From an uncultured Pseudomonadota bacterium (GTDB taxonomy: Bacteria; Myxococcota_A; UBA796; CAJQPC01): a DNA stretch of 64,000 nucleotides. The stretch is from NCBI GenBank assembly GCA_913060515.1, contig CAJXRZ010000008.1, forward strand, positions 61,690-125,689, in the 5' to 3' direction. Shown here piece by piece: positions 51,462-60,201 of this stretch. The notes under the pieces are model-generated. The model was given only the letters and a program-made list of their open reading frames with translations, did not search any database and was not told the origin of the DNA. The position numbers were made by a program, and so were the translations under genes. The first letter of the stretch is position 1; each line of letters begins with the position of its first letter.

Positions 51462-52412
51462 TCACACTGTGAACAGACGAGAGACTGAGTCAGAGTGATG
51501 AATACTGCGAATCGCTTCGGCCAGGAGCACCGAGACACTGGCCACCCGAATCTTCCCGGTGGCCTTGGCGGCGTCCGAGAGCGGGATGGTGTCCGAGATG
51601 ATGATCTCCGTGAGGGGCGACTCCTTGATCCGGGAGGCCGCAGGGCCGGACAAGACCGCATGGGTCGCCACCGCGATCACTTCCTTGGCCCCGTTGTCCA
51701 TGATGGCCTGGGCCGCCTTGGTCAGGGTTCCAGCCGTGTCGACCATGTCGTCCACCAAGACTGCAAACTTGCCCTTCACGTCACCGATCATGTGCATGAC
51801 CTCGGCCACGTTGGGACCGGAGCGACGCTTGTCGACGATGGCCAGGGAGGCACCCAGGTGCTTGGCGTAGGCGCGGGCACGCTCGGTTCCGCCAGCGTCA
51901 GGGCTGACGACCACCACATCGTTGATGCCGACCAAGCGCTCACGCAGCGCCGTCATCAGACGTGGCGTGGCGTAGAGGTTGTCCACGGGCATGTCGAAGA
52001 AGCCCTGAATCTGGCCTGCGTGCAGGTCCATGGTCAGAACCCGATTGAAACCGACCGCCGTGAAGAGGTCTGCGACCATCTTGGCGGTGATCGGCGCTCG
52101 GGGAGCAGCCTTTCGATCCTGACGTGCGTAGCCGTAGTACGGCACCACGGCGGTCACCCGGCCGGCGCTTGCCCGCTTGCAGGCATCGCCCAGGATGAGC
52201 AGCTCCATCAGGTTGTCGTTTGCGGGCGCCGAGGTGGGCTGAAGCAGGAAAACATCCCGTCCGCGCACGTTGTCGGAGATCTCGACCTGGACTTCGCCAT
52301 CGGAGAAGCGTCCGACCTTGGCGCGGCCGAGCGACACCCCCAAGTGTTTGGAGATGGCCTCGGCAAGGGCCGGATTGGCATTGCCGGTCAGGAGCTTGAT
52401 CTCACCGTACAT
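51462..52412 (-). CDS. prs: Ribose-phosphate pyrophosphokinase (PRPP synthase)
   Basis: 316 residues, normal class I length. It makes PRPP from ribose 5-phosphate and ATP. Typical segments are [47 protein letters not shown] PRPP loop and [17 protein letters not shown]. It is located between tRNA-Gln and rplY, an order common in proteobacteria. The ATG at 52412 is used. Confidence 0.98.
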   Translation of the reverse strand: MYGEIKLLTGNANPALAEAISKHLGVSLGRAKVGRFSDGEVQVEISDNVRGRDVFLLQPTSAPANDNLMELLILGDACKRASAGRVTAVVPYYGYARQDRKAAPRAPITAKMVADLFTAVGFNRVLTMDLHAGQIQGFFDMPVDNLYATPRLMTALRERLVGINDVVVVSPDAGGTERARAYAKHLGASLAIVDKRRSGPNVAEVMHMIGDVKGKFAVLVDDMVDTAGTLTKAAQAIMDNGAKEVIAVATHAVLSGPAASRIKESPLTEIIISDTIPLSDAAKATGKIRVASVSVLLAEAIRSIHHSDSVSRLFTV

Positions 52413-52436
52413 GCCAGCCTCTCGTGCTAGTAAAAT

Positions 52437-52508
52437 TTGGGGCGGCAGGATTCGAACCTGCGAATGCCAGGATCAAAACCTGGTGTCTTACCACTTGACG
52501 ACGCCCCA
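52437..52508 (-). tRNA. tRNA-Gln (anticodon TTG)
   Basis: 72 nt. The acceptor stem TGGGGCG pairs with CGCCCCA; the discriminator is A at 52437. The anticodon arm reads CCAGG-TTTTGAT-CCTGG, giving anticodon TTG (codon CAA). The T arm GCAGG-TTCGAAT-CCTGC is intact. CCA is not encoded. It lies 24 nt upstream of prs. Confidence 0.97.
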
Positions 52509-52520
52509 TCAAGAGACCGC

Positions 52521-52548
52521 CATATAGCTCGATCAGGCGACGCGACAA
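52521..52548 (-). promoter_or_regulatory. Probable promoter of tRNA-Gln (and prs)
   Basis: On the minus strand, TTGTCG (52543-52548) and TATATG (52521-52526) are separated by 16 nt. The -10 ends 12 nt before the tRNA 5' end, a normal distance for a short tRNA leader. The hexamers are partial matches to the sigma-70 consensus. Confidence 0.45.
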
Positions 52549-52590
52549 GGGTTCAGAAAGCGGTCTTGGTTTGCCCCTTCGCAGGAAGGC

Positions 52591-53931
52591 TCAACGGGTG
52601 GGCATTTTCTGGGCTTGCACCCGAATGTCAGCAAAACGCGGATCTTGATCCCAAGCGCTCATCTCTGAGGATCGCACCACCTTGAGCAGAGCCGGCTCGC
52701 TCAGGGCTCGGAAGCCCAGTGAGGCCCCGCCGTAGAGCACGGCCTGGTCCAGGAGCGGCCCCGCCTGATGCGGATCATCGGCCAGATGAAGCGCCATCAA
52801 GTAGCTGCTCTCCGCCAAGCACCTGGCGTGTCCCTGCCGCGCACAGCCATCCAGGACCTCCTGCAGCGCGACGACATCCAGAGCCCCCAAGGATTGGGAG
52901 AGCTGGTGACGCTCCAGGTGAAGCGCGAGGTCCTCCGTCGGGCCAAAGCTTGGAGCAGAATCCAAGAGCTCCAGAGCGGACTCCCCCCTTCCATCTCTTG
53001 CCATCAGTCGGGCGAGGTTCAGCCAAGGGGCCAGTTCAGCTGGACGCACCTGGGTTGCCTGTAAGAGCAGTGCCTCGGCCTTCGCTGGATCGGCCTCGAC
53101 CAGCGCCAGCCGGGCCGCGTCTGTCAAGACGGCGGGTGTGCTCAGCAGCTCCCCACATTGGCGCAAGGCTGCGTGGGCAATGGCCACCTGTTTGACCTGA
53201 ACAGGCCCAGGGGTCGCCACCTCCGCGCGGCCCACGGCCAAGCGCAGCCGAAGCGCTGCGGCCTCTGGACTCTCAAGGCGGCCCAACATGGCCTCGCCGG
53301 CGGGACGCTGCGCAGAGATGCAGACTGCGGCCACAGAGTAGAGGTCCTCGGCCAAAACCAGCCCAGCGGAACAGGCCTGCTCTGGATCCCCTGCCCCTTC
53401 CCAAAGAGAGGCCAGCCAGAGGCGCTCATCTCGGTCCATCTCCAGGCGGCTTGCGCTCTCCAGGAGCTCACGAGCGCTGGGAAGCAGCCCTTGTTGCAGG
53501 CTCAGTTCGGCCATGGCCAAGCGAGGCAAGGGGTCCTGCGGCAGCACCAAGGCGGCCTGCGTGCAGTGCTCCATCGCGCTGCCGTGGCCGGTTTGAAGCG
53601 CCAGAGTGCAAGCCTTTAGGAACAGGGCCGGCTCCGCGAAGTCCTCCAGACCGGCCTCAGCGATACCCAAAGCCAGCACCGGGTCAGGCTCGCTCAGAAC
53701 CTGAACGACCCAGCCATCGCCGCTCAAGACGGCCACCACGCTCATCGCCTCTTGGGCCCCATCCGTGTCCCCGACCTGCATCAGCGCCCTGGCATAGCGC
53801 TGGATCTGGGCGTCGCTGAGGTCTTGCCCCAGGCTGTAGGCCAGAACGGCGCCCTCTATGTCCTGCTCGGCCCAGGCTTGGTCTCCGCGCTCCGCCGGGG
53901 AGCTGCAGGCCAGCAACCCGAGCCAGATCAC
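52591..53931 (-). CDS. TPR-rich lipoprotein
   Basis: 446 residues. The N-terminus MIWLGLLACSS is a very short signal with a lipobox at Cys9. The rest is helical repeats of TPR type (DTDGAQEAMSVVAVLS, ARELLESASRLEMDRDE, ALLLQATQVRPAELAPWLNL). No catalytic domain is visible. A GTG start directly follows the stop of the VWA gene, so it is the last gene of the MoxR-VWA operon. Function unknown, perhaps an envelope scaffold. Confidence 0.8.
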   Translation of the reverse strand: MIWLGLLACSSPAERGDQAWAEQDIEGAVLAYSLGQDLSDAQIQRYARALMQVGDTDGAQEAMSVVAVLSGDGWVVQVLSEPDPVLALGIAEAGLEDFAEPALFLKACTLALQTGHGSAMEHCTQAALVLPQDPLPRLAMAELSLQQGLLPSARELLESASRLEMDRDERLWLASLWEGAGDPEQACSAGLVLAEDLYSVAAVCISAQRPAGEAMLGRLESPEAAALRLRLAVGRAEVATPGPVQVKQVAIAHAALRQCGELLSTPAVLTDAARLALVEADPAKAEALLLQATQVRPAELAPWLNLARLMARDGRGESALELLDSAPSFGPTEDLALHLERHQLSQSLGALDVVALQEVLDGCARQGHARCLAESSYLMALHLADDPHQAGPLLDQAVLYGGASLGFRALSEPALLKVVRSSEMSAWDQDPRFADIRVQAQKMPTR

Positions 53932-55101
53932 TCAGGCGGCCCGGAGCTTCTTGGAGGCGGCCCGAAGTCCGTCCAAGGTGAGCGGAAACATCGGGAAGAT
54001 CTGCCCAATGGCCGAGACCGTCGGATGACGCCAGTAGGTCTCCGGGTCGGGATTGAGCCAGATACTGTGGGGACAAGCAGACTTGAGCTGCTTGAGCCAG
54101 TCAATGCCAGCGGGACCTCTCTCTCCAAAACCACCGGTGTCCTGGAAGAGCTCCCAAGGCGCCATGGATGCATCGCCGACATAGATCACCCGGTGCTCCG
54201 GGGTCAGCTCACGAAGCACCTCTTGGGTGGGCCGTCGGTCCCAGGTCTCGTAGTTCCTGAAGATCTGGCTGTAGACGCAGTTGTGGAAGTAGTAGTGCTC
54301 AAAGCTCTTGAAATGCTTGAGCTCTGAGGCCGCCGTGAACAGGCGAGAGACCAACTGGGAGTGAGGCGCCATCGATCCCCCGGCGTCCATCATCAACACC
54401 AGGCGCACTCGGTTTGCCCGGTCCTTCTTAAAGACCAGGTCAATGTCGCCGCCGTTCTTTCCCGTCTGGTCGATGGTCCCGTCCAGATCCAAGACCTCGG
54501 AGCCTTCTCTGAGCAACTTGCGAAGGGTTCGCAAGGCCACCTTGAAGTCCCGAACATCGAGGCGCACATCCGTTCGGTAGTTCGCCCAGCGGCGGTCCCC
54601 AGCCACCTGCACCGCGCTGCGTCCCCCACCCTTGCCAACGACACGGATTCCTTGGTTGGCGCGCCCCCCGTTTCCATAGGGCGAGGCCCCTCCCGTGCCG
54701 ACCCAACGGTTGCCGCCCTCGTGACGCTCCTTCTGCTCCCTGAGGGTCTCGTTGAAGGCGTTGAGGAGCTCCTCCAGGGACTGAAATCCATGCTCCCCGG
54801 GCGCTCGACCCTCTTCCCATGCCTTGGGATCGTGCAGCCACGAGGTCAGCGCTTGCTTGAGCTGCGGCTTTAGGTCCACCCCTGCAAATGTGGCATGGAA
54901 GGCGATGTCGTAGGCATCGTAGTTCGCCTCCGTGTGGATGAGGATGGCGCGGCCCAAGCGGTAGATGCCGTCCAAGTCCTTTGCCAGGCCAGCGGCCATG
55001 CCGTCCAGAAAGGTCAACCACTCCCCTGCCCCAACCCGCAGGCCCTGGGCCCTCAGGTTGTAGAGCAGCGGCAGGAAGAGCTGTCCTGGGTCTGTGGCCA
55101 T
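53932..55101 (-). CDS. CoxE-like VWA-domain protein
   Basis: 389 residues. The first 130 residues are helical (LFLPLLYNLRAQGLRVGAGEW), followed by a Gly-rich basic linker and a von Willebrand A domain with the MIDAS motif MDAGGSM, later IYVGDASMAP. This matches CoxE/YeiN-like partners of MoxR ATPases. Its start overlaps the stop of the MoxR gene, so they almost certainly form a MoxR-VWA pair that remodels or activates a client, often a metalloenzyme. Confidence 0.88.
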   Translation of the reverse strand: MATDPGQLFLPLLYNLRAQGLRVGAGEWLTFLDGMAAGLAKDLDGIYRLGRAILIHTEANYDAYDIAFHATFAGVDLKPQLKQALTSWLHDPKAWEEGRAPGEHGFQSLEELLNAFNETLREQKERHEGGNRWVGTGGASPYGNGGRANQGIRVVGKGGGRSAVQVAGDRRWANYRTDVRLDVRDFKVALRTLRKLLREGSEVLDLDGTIDQTGKNGGDIDLVFKKDRANRVRLVLMMDAGGSMAPHSQLVSRLFTAASELKHFKSFEHYYFHNCVYSQIFRNYETWDRRPTQEVLRELTPEHRVIYVGDASMAPWELFQDTGGFGERGPAGIDWLKQLKSACPHSIWLNPDPETYWRHPTVSAIGQIFPMFPLTLDGLRAASKKLRAA

Positions 55102-55925
55102 CAGTGGCCTCGGCGACGGCGCAGGTCCAAGGTCTCCAGATCCTTCTCCTGCTTGAGGAGCACGCCCAGGTAGGGCAGCTTCTTCTCAATGTCCTCAGCT
55201 TGGACTCCAGCCCTGACCAGCACGGTGAGCCAGTCCAGGAACTCCGAAGTGGAGGGCTTCTTGCGCAGTCCATCGATCTTGCGGAGGCTGTAGAAACGCT
55301 CCATCGCCTTGGCCAGCAGCACCTGGTCCAGCTCAGGATGGTGAACACGGACGATCTCCGCCATGCGCTCTCGGCTGGGGAAGCCAATGTAGTGGAAGAC
55401 GCAGCGGCGCAGGAAGGCGTCCGGCAACTCCTTCTCCGCATTGGAGGTGATGATCATGATGGGCCGGTGCTTGGCCTCGACCGTCTCGTCCAGCTCGGGG
55501 ATGAAGAACTTCATCTCATCCAGCTCACGGAGCAGGTCGTTGGGGAACTCCAAGTCCGCCTTGTCGATTTCGTCCAGAAGCAGCACAACTTGGCGCTCGC
55601 TGGCAAAGGCCTGTCCCATTGGGCCCATCTTGATGTAGCGGCGGATGTCCGAGATGTCGCCGTCGCCGAAGCGAGAGTCGTTCAAGCGCTGTACAACATC
55701 GTAGGTATACAGGCCCTCCGCCGCCTTGCTCGTGCTCTTGACGTGCCAGCTCATGATGGGCACCTCCAAGGCCTCTGAGATCGCGTGAGCGAGCAGAGTC
55801 TTGCCGGTTCCAGGTTCACCCTTGACGACCAAGGGGCGCTGAAGGGCAATGGCGGCGTTGACCGACGAGAGCAAGTCAGGGTCGGCGATGTAGCGGGCGC
55901 TGCCCGAGAAGCGTTGGAAAGACAT
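55101..55925 (-). CDS. MoxR-family AAA+ ATPase
   Basis: 274 residues from the ATG at 55925. Walker A VKGEPGTGKTLLAHA is near residue 37, Walker B VLLLDEIDKADLEFPNDLL near 115, then the sensor segment IMIITSNAEKELPDAFLRR and the C-terminal helical lid. MoxR proteins act with VWA partners to insert cofactors or remodel complexes; the adjacent CoxE-like gene fits. The frame extends 27 codons further upstream without a supported start. It is divergent from the NYN gene. Confidence 0.93.
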   Translation of the reverse strand: MSFQRFSGSARYIADPDLLSSVNAAIALQRPLVVKGEPGTGKTLLAHAISEALEVPIMSWHVKSTSKAAEGLYTYDVVQRLNDSRFGDGDISDIRRYIKMGPMGQAFASERQVVLLLDEIDKADLEFPNDLLRELDEMKFFIPELDETVEAKHRPIMIITSNAEKELPDAFLRRCVFHYIGFPSRERMAEIVRVHHPELDQVLLAKAMERFYSLRKIDGLRKKPSTSEFLDWLTVLVRAGVQAEDIEKKLPYLGVLLKQEKDLETLDLRRRRGH

Positions 55926-56084
55926 GGGATGTCCTATTCGCCCGCCCATGGGCCTGCCATGCCACGCCGTGCTACTTGGGGAATGCGGGAGAGCCTGCCG
56001 CCACAATTACGTGGCCACGCCACTCATCCCCTACCCAGCGCTGCACAGCTAGACAGCTCCAGCGCGCACCCCAAGGAAGTACAC

Positions 56085-58010
56085 TTGGAACCCAACATTG
56101 CCGTTCTCATCGACTTTGAGAACATCGCCGCCGGAACCGAAAAAGAAGGTCTCGGCAAGTGCAACGTCGGCCTGATCATGAACCGTCTGCGCGAAAAGGG
56201 ACGGGTGCTCGTCGCACGCTCCTACGCGGACTGGGGACGATTCGCCCGATTCAAGAAGGACATGATGTTCGAATCCGTGAGCCTCTTTGAGCTCTCGGCA
56301 CACGGCATGAACGACAAGAACCGTGCAGACGTGGCGCTGGTCGTGGACTGCATGGAGCTGGCCCTGACCCGCGACTACATCGACACCTATGTCGTTGTCA
56401 GTGGTGACTCGGACTTCACGCCCCTCATCATGAAGCTTCGTGAGCTCAACAAGCGCGTCATTGGTCTGGGCACCCGCCGCAGCACCAGCCGCTTGATTGT
56501 GGAGGCCTGCGATGAGTTCATCTTCTACGACACCCTTCGCAGCCAGACCACCCAGCGCACCCGTCGTCGCTCCGAGGGGGCCGACAAGCCCACCAAGTCG
56601 CTGAGCCGCGAGGACGCGATGGAGCTGGTGACCGAGGCCCTTGCAGCGCTGCAGCGCGAAGACCCCAAGGCCTACCACGCATCCCGCATCAAGGAGCAGA
56701 TTCTCCGTAAGGAACCTGCTTTCTCCGACGCCGACCTGGGCTTCTCCAGCTTCGCACGCTTCATGGAGTACTGCAAGAAGCAGGGCTTGGTGAGTCTGAC
56801 CCGCGACGCCCGTGGCGGCGGCTACTTGGTCGACACCACCGACGATGAGAACGGCGCAGACGAGGCCCCCGTGGTCGAGCTCTCCGCTGGCGCCCGCAAG
56901 CTCTACGAGAGCCTGCGCTCCGAAGACTTCGAAGTCCTCAGCCGTGAGATGCGTCAGAGCCTGGCCGACACCATGATGCAGGTCATCGAGGAGCGCTCGG
57001 CCAAGAACAAGCGCGTGAACATCCAGTGGGTCACCCAGGACAGCACCAAGCGTGTTCGTGCGGCGAGCCCAGAGCTCAGCGCCCGTCGCGTCAAGTCCCT
57101 CATCAACGTGATGCACGCCAACGGCGTGTTCCGTCACAGCGATGGCGAGCCCGTGCGCTCCTTCTTTGCAGCCTTCGAGCTGGGCGCTCCTGACGCAAAG
57201 GGTCTGATGAAGATCCTGGACGTCGCGGCCATGCGCAAGCTGCAAGAGATGGGCATCAACCTCAAGGACCGGGTCGCTGACTTGGCTGAGCTGCTCTACG
57301 GAGACAAGGACAAGTCTCGCGAGATCGAAGAGCTGATGGCCTGGGAGCTCTCCCGTCCTGCGACGGAGACCAAGGCTGCTGCCCCTCCAGCCGAGGCCAA
57401 GGCCCCCGCCCGGGCGGCACGTGAGCCAGCGAAGAAGGAGGAGGCTTCCGAGAAGAAGCCCCGCCGCCGTCGCAGCCGCAAGTCCGAGGACGACGCCGCT
57501 GCAGCCGAGGCCGTCCTGGCCGCGCAGAAGCAGGCACAGGCTGAAGCTGGGACCGAGGCCAAGGCTCCAGCCGAGGCCGCTCCCGCCGAAGCCGCTCCCG
57601 CGCCCAAGAAGAAGCGCGCACCGCGCAAGCGTGCCCCCAAGGCCGCTGCCGCGAAGACCGCTGAGACGACCGAGGCTGACAAGCCGGCCGCTGAGCCTGC
57701 TGCAGCTGCTGAGCCTGCTGCAGCTGCTGAGCCTGCTGCCAGCGCCGCTCCAAAGAAGGCCGCCCCGAAGAAGGCTGCCCCAAAGAAGCGCGCCCCTCGC
57801 AAGACCGCCACCGCAAAGACCACCGCTGCAAAGAGCGCTGAGTCCGACCAGGTCGAAGAGCCTGCAAAGAAGACGACCACCCGTCGTCGCAAGCCAGCCG
57901 TGAAGAAGGAAGCCGCTGAGGGTGAGGCCAAGGCCGCGCCAAAGAAGCGCACCACCACCGCGCGCCGCAAGCCTGCTGCCAAGAAGACTGAAGAGCCTCC
58001 CGCCGAGTAG
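56085..58010 (+). CDS. NYN-domain (LabA/DUF88) ribonuclease-like protein with LOTUS domains and H1-like tail
   Basis: 641 residues. The start is a TTG with AAGGAAG 5 nt upstream (56073-56079). Residues 4-160 are a NYN/PIN-like domain: NIAVLIDFENIAAGTE, ADVALVVDCMEL and VVSGDSDFTPLI carry the acidic active site. Residues 185-260 are an OST-HTH/LOTUS domain (SRIKEQILRKEPAFSDADLG, FMEYCKKQGLV); a second LOTUS-like block lies at about 300-375. From residue 420 the protein is Lys/Ala/Pro-rich like histone H1 (PKKKRAPRKRAPKAAA), with an 18-bp repeat. It is probably an RNA-binding endonuclease or RNA-silencing factor. Confidence 0.88.
   Translation: MEPNIAVLIDFENIAAGTEKEGLGKCNVGLIMNRLREKGRVLVARSYADWGRFARFKKDMMFESVSLFELSAHGMNDKNRADVALVVDCMELALTRDYIDTYVVVSGDSDFTPLIMKLRELNKRVIGLGTRRSTSRLIVEACDEFIFYDTLRSQTTQRTRRRSEGADKPTKSLSREDAMELVTEALAALQREDPKAYHASRIKEQILRKEPAFSDADLGFSSFARFMEYCKKQGLVSLTRDARGGGYLVDTTDDENGADEAPVVELSAGARKLYESLRSEDFEVLSREMRQSLADTMMQVIEERSAKNKRVNIQWVTQDSTKRVRAASPELSARRVKSLINVMHANGVFRHSDGEPVRSFFAAFELGAPDAKGLMKILDVAAMRKLQEMGINLKDRVADLAELLYGDKDKSREIEELMAWELSRPATETKAAAPPAEAKAPARAAREPAKKEEASEKKPRRRRSRKSEDDAAAAEAVLAAQKQAQAEAGTEAKAPAEAAPAEAAPAPKKKRAPRKRAPKAAAAKTAETTEADKPAAEPAAAAEPAAAAEPAASAAPKKAAPKKAAPKKRAPRKTATAKTTAAKSAESDQVEEPAKKTTTRRRKPAVKKEAAEGEAKAAPKKRTTTARRKPAAKKTEEPPAE
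57690..57740 (+). repeat. 18-bp tandem repeat in the H1-like tail
   Basis: About 2.8 copies of an 18-bp unit (57690-57707, 57708-57725, 57726-57740), starting GCTGAGCCTG, which encode AEPAAA. The first two copies are identical, so slippage is likely here. Confidence 0.9.
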
Positions 58011-58028
58011 GGCTTCGCTCCAAAGAAC

Positions 58029-58064
58029 AGCGCGCCCCAGCATCTCACGATGCTGGGGCGCGCT
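58029..58064. terminator. Bidirectional hairpin terminator
   Basis: A 16-bp perfect stem (58029-58044 with 58049-58064) closes a TCAC loop, between the convergent NYN gene (18 nt before) and the SerA-like gene (67 nt after). T-rich flanks are weak, so it may act as an mRNA 3' end stabiliser as well as a terminator. Confidence 0.75.
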
Positions 58065-58130
58065 TGCTCTGGCGTGGGCTGACTGCTCCAGCGGCCGAGG
58101 GCCCTGCCTCCCCCCCAAGCCCTTGCACCA

Positions 58131-59453
58131 TCAGCTCTGAATCACCTGACGTATGGAGCGAACCGCGTCAGCATCTCCGCTCAACTCGGCCGTGCGCTTG
58201 GCGATGACCCCCAAAGCGCTGGCAGGAAGCGGTTGGTCCAACAGGTTGATGTCCAAAGCCATCGACCACCGCTCCAAGTCGTGGTGCTCAGAGCGCAAGT
58301 TGTCCGCCCCAGCCTCGAAGATGGCCTGGTCCAGGGCACGCTTGGTGCCTCGCGTGGTGCCGTGGGTGACGACAAGGACCGCCCGGCCGGGCCGCAGGTC
58401 ATCGAGCATGCTGACCTGCGTTCTTGGCGCCAAGACGCAGTCGCGCACGCTCCCGGTGCGCGAGAAAGACAGGGTCGTCTGAGCCACCCGCTGCGCGATG
58501 CGAGGCTGAGCCTCCTGCGTGGCTGCCCCAATGTGAGGCGTACAGACGACCTCTGGATGTGCCGCGTAGGGATTGCTCCAACCCGGCCCAGCCGAGCGCG
58601 GCTCATCAGGGTAGACGTCGACGGCCGCCGCGCGGATCACCTTGGCCTGCACCGCAGCCACCAGGTCCTCGGGTGAATGCAGAAACCCACGGGAGAGATT
58701 CAAGAAGATGCGGGGTGCGTTCTCAGGGCGCTTGGCTCCCAAAGACATCAGCAGCTCGCGGGTAATCATGCCCGCGTTCGAACCGCCCAGAAAGTCCACG
58801 GCGCTGGGGTGGAGCGTGACCATGTCGCATTCCGCGAACAGGGTCTGGAGCGTATCGGCGCTCTTCCAGCCCATCTCTTGCCCCACCTCTTGGGCCACGC
58901 GACGGTTGTCGTGGAAGCGCACCTCCATCCCCAGTGCCTGAGCCACCTTGGCGACACCTCGGCCGATGTTGCCGAGTCCGACGATGCCCAAGCGCTTTCC
59001 GAAGACCTCAAAGCGGCCTCGGTTGTGCTTCTGCCAGTCCCCTTGATGGGTCTGGCTGTTGGAGATGTGGATGCCACGGGAGAGGCTGATCAAGTGGCCA
59101 ATGACCAACTCCACGACCGAGCGACCGTTGGAGATGGGATCGTTGAAGACCAGCACCCCATGATCGGCACAGGCCTGCTTGTCGATGCTGTCATCCCCAA
59201 TGCAGCAGAGCTGGATGGCCACAAGGTCCACGGCTCCTTCGATGACTTGGCGGGTCACCGGCACGCGAGAGCGCTTGAAGAGCACCTGCGTGCGATTGGC
59301 CTGGAGCTGTGCGAGCAGCTCTTCGGCCTCGGGGGCTTGGCTCAGACGCACGACCTCTTCGAATCCGCCCTCCAACAGCAAGGGATCCAAGCTGGCGTGG
59401 GGGTTCTCTACGACGAGGGCGCGGCTGAGGCGGCCGGTGAGGATGCGGGCCAT
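58131..59453 (-). CDS. D-3-phosphoglycerate dehydrogenase-like 2-hydroxyacid dehydrogenase
   Basis: 440 residues from the ATG with TAGGAG 4 nt upstream. NAD-binding GIVGLGNIGRGVAKVAQALG, the substrate Arg in LNLSRGFLHS, and the catalytic His in CTPHIGAATQEA are present. The C-terminal 110 residues are not a clear ACT domain (VLVVTHGTTRGTKRALDQAI), though they occupy that place in SerA. The enzyme oxidises 3-phosphoglycerate in serine synthesis if it is SerA; related 2-hydroxyacids are the alternative. Divergent from the HAD gene. Confidence 0.85.
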   Translation of the reverse strand: MARILTGRLSRALVVENPHASLDPLLLEGGFEEVVRLSQAPEAEELLAQLQANRTQVLFKRSRVPVTRQVIEGAVDLVAIQLCCIGDDSIDKQACADHGVLVFNDPISNGRSVVELVIGHLISLSRGIHISNSQTHQGDWQKHNRGRFEVFGKRLGIVGLGNIGRGVAKVAQALGMEVRFHDNRRVAQEVGQEMGWKSADTLQTLFAECDMVTLHPSAVDFLGGSNAGMITRELLMSLGAKRPENAPRIFLNLSRGFLHSPEDLVAAVQAKVIRAAAVDVYPDEPRSAGPGWSNPYAAHPEVVCTPHIGAATQEAQPRIAQRVAQTTLSFSRTGSVRDCVLAPRTQVSMLDDLRPGRAVLVVTHGTTRGTKRALDQAIFEAGADNLRSEHHDLERWSMALDINLLDQPLPASALGVIAKRTAELSGDADAVRSIRQVIQS

Positions 59454-59508
59454 GGTGCTCCTAAGGCGGGTGCCTTCCATACCTCTTGGAGCGCGTTAGG
59501 GGGAGCCG

Positions 59509-60201
59509 GTGAAAGTACTAGCCTGTGACATCGACGGCGCACTGATCGACGTGCGCCCCAGCTTCTACCGCATCATCCACGAGCTGAGTGGCGCCTCTCT
59601 GGAGGACATCCACCGCTTCAAGAAAAACGGTGGATTCAACTGTGACTGGGACACGGCCCGGGCCTGCGCGAGCTGGATCGGGGCAGGACGGCCGCAGATC
59701 TTCGGTCAGGTGAAGAACGTGGACGAGGTCATCGCGCGATGCGGCCATGACCCTGGCGACCTGCAGGAGGCTGGCCAAGCCCTCTACAAGGGTGGCTACT
59801 GGAAGGACGAGACCCTCCTCATTCCGCCGGGATTCATGGACACCCTGAGCACCCGCTTTGAGGTGGTGGCCTGCACCGGAAGAGACCGGTGGGAGCTCGA
59901 GCGGGCCCAGGACACCTTGGGCTTCTCCTTCAGCCGCGCAACGACCATGGAAGAGGTCCGCAAGCCCGACCCCGAAGCACTTCTTCGCCTGCTCCCCGCA
60001 GACACGGAGCTCTGCGTGATGTTCGGCGACAGCGAGGACGACCGGCGCGTGGTTCAAAATGCGCAGCCCTACACCCGGGTACCTCTCTTCTTCTTTCCAG
60101 TCACCGAGACCCCGATGCCCTTGTTCCAAGGGCTCGTAGACCGTCCGGACACCCTGGAATTCCTGAAAGAGCTTTGCGAGTACCAGGCCCCCCCGTGTTG
60201 A
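59509..60201 (+). CDS. HAD-superfamily hydrolase (TIGR01548-like)
   Basis: 230 residues from a GTG. Motif I is LACDIDGALIDV (Asp nucleophile and acid/base Asp; the usual Thr is Ala), motif II is ACTGRDRWE, then KPDPEALLRLL with the conserved Lys, and motif IV is MFGDSEDDRRVVQNA. It is a subfamily I phosphatase-type fold. Its end overlaps the start of the hisF-like gene by 7 nt, so the products may act in the same pathway. Proteins of this subfamily are linked in some genomes to histidine-biosynthesis genes; the substrate is not known. Confidence 0.82.
   Translation: MKVLACDIDGALIDVRPSFYRIIHELSGASLEDIHRFKKNGGFNCDWDTARACASWIGAGRPQIFGQVKNVDEVIARCGHDPGDLQEAGQALYKGGYWKDETLLIPPGFMDTLSTRFEVVACTGRDRWELERAQDTLGFSFSRATTMEEVRKPDPEALLRLLPADTELCVMFGDSEDDRRVVQNAQPYTRVPLFFFPVTETPMPLFQGLVDRPDTLEFLKELCEYQAPPC

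Noticed and set aside
56049..58118. 689-codon minus-strand frame across the NYN gene
   Set aside because: Antisense shadow of a repeat- and GC-rich gene. It has low-complexity Gly/Leu/Ser content, no recognisable domain and no ribosome-binding site, whereas the plus strand has full NYN and LOTUS motifs.
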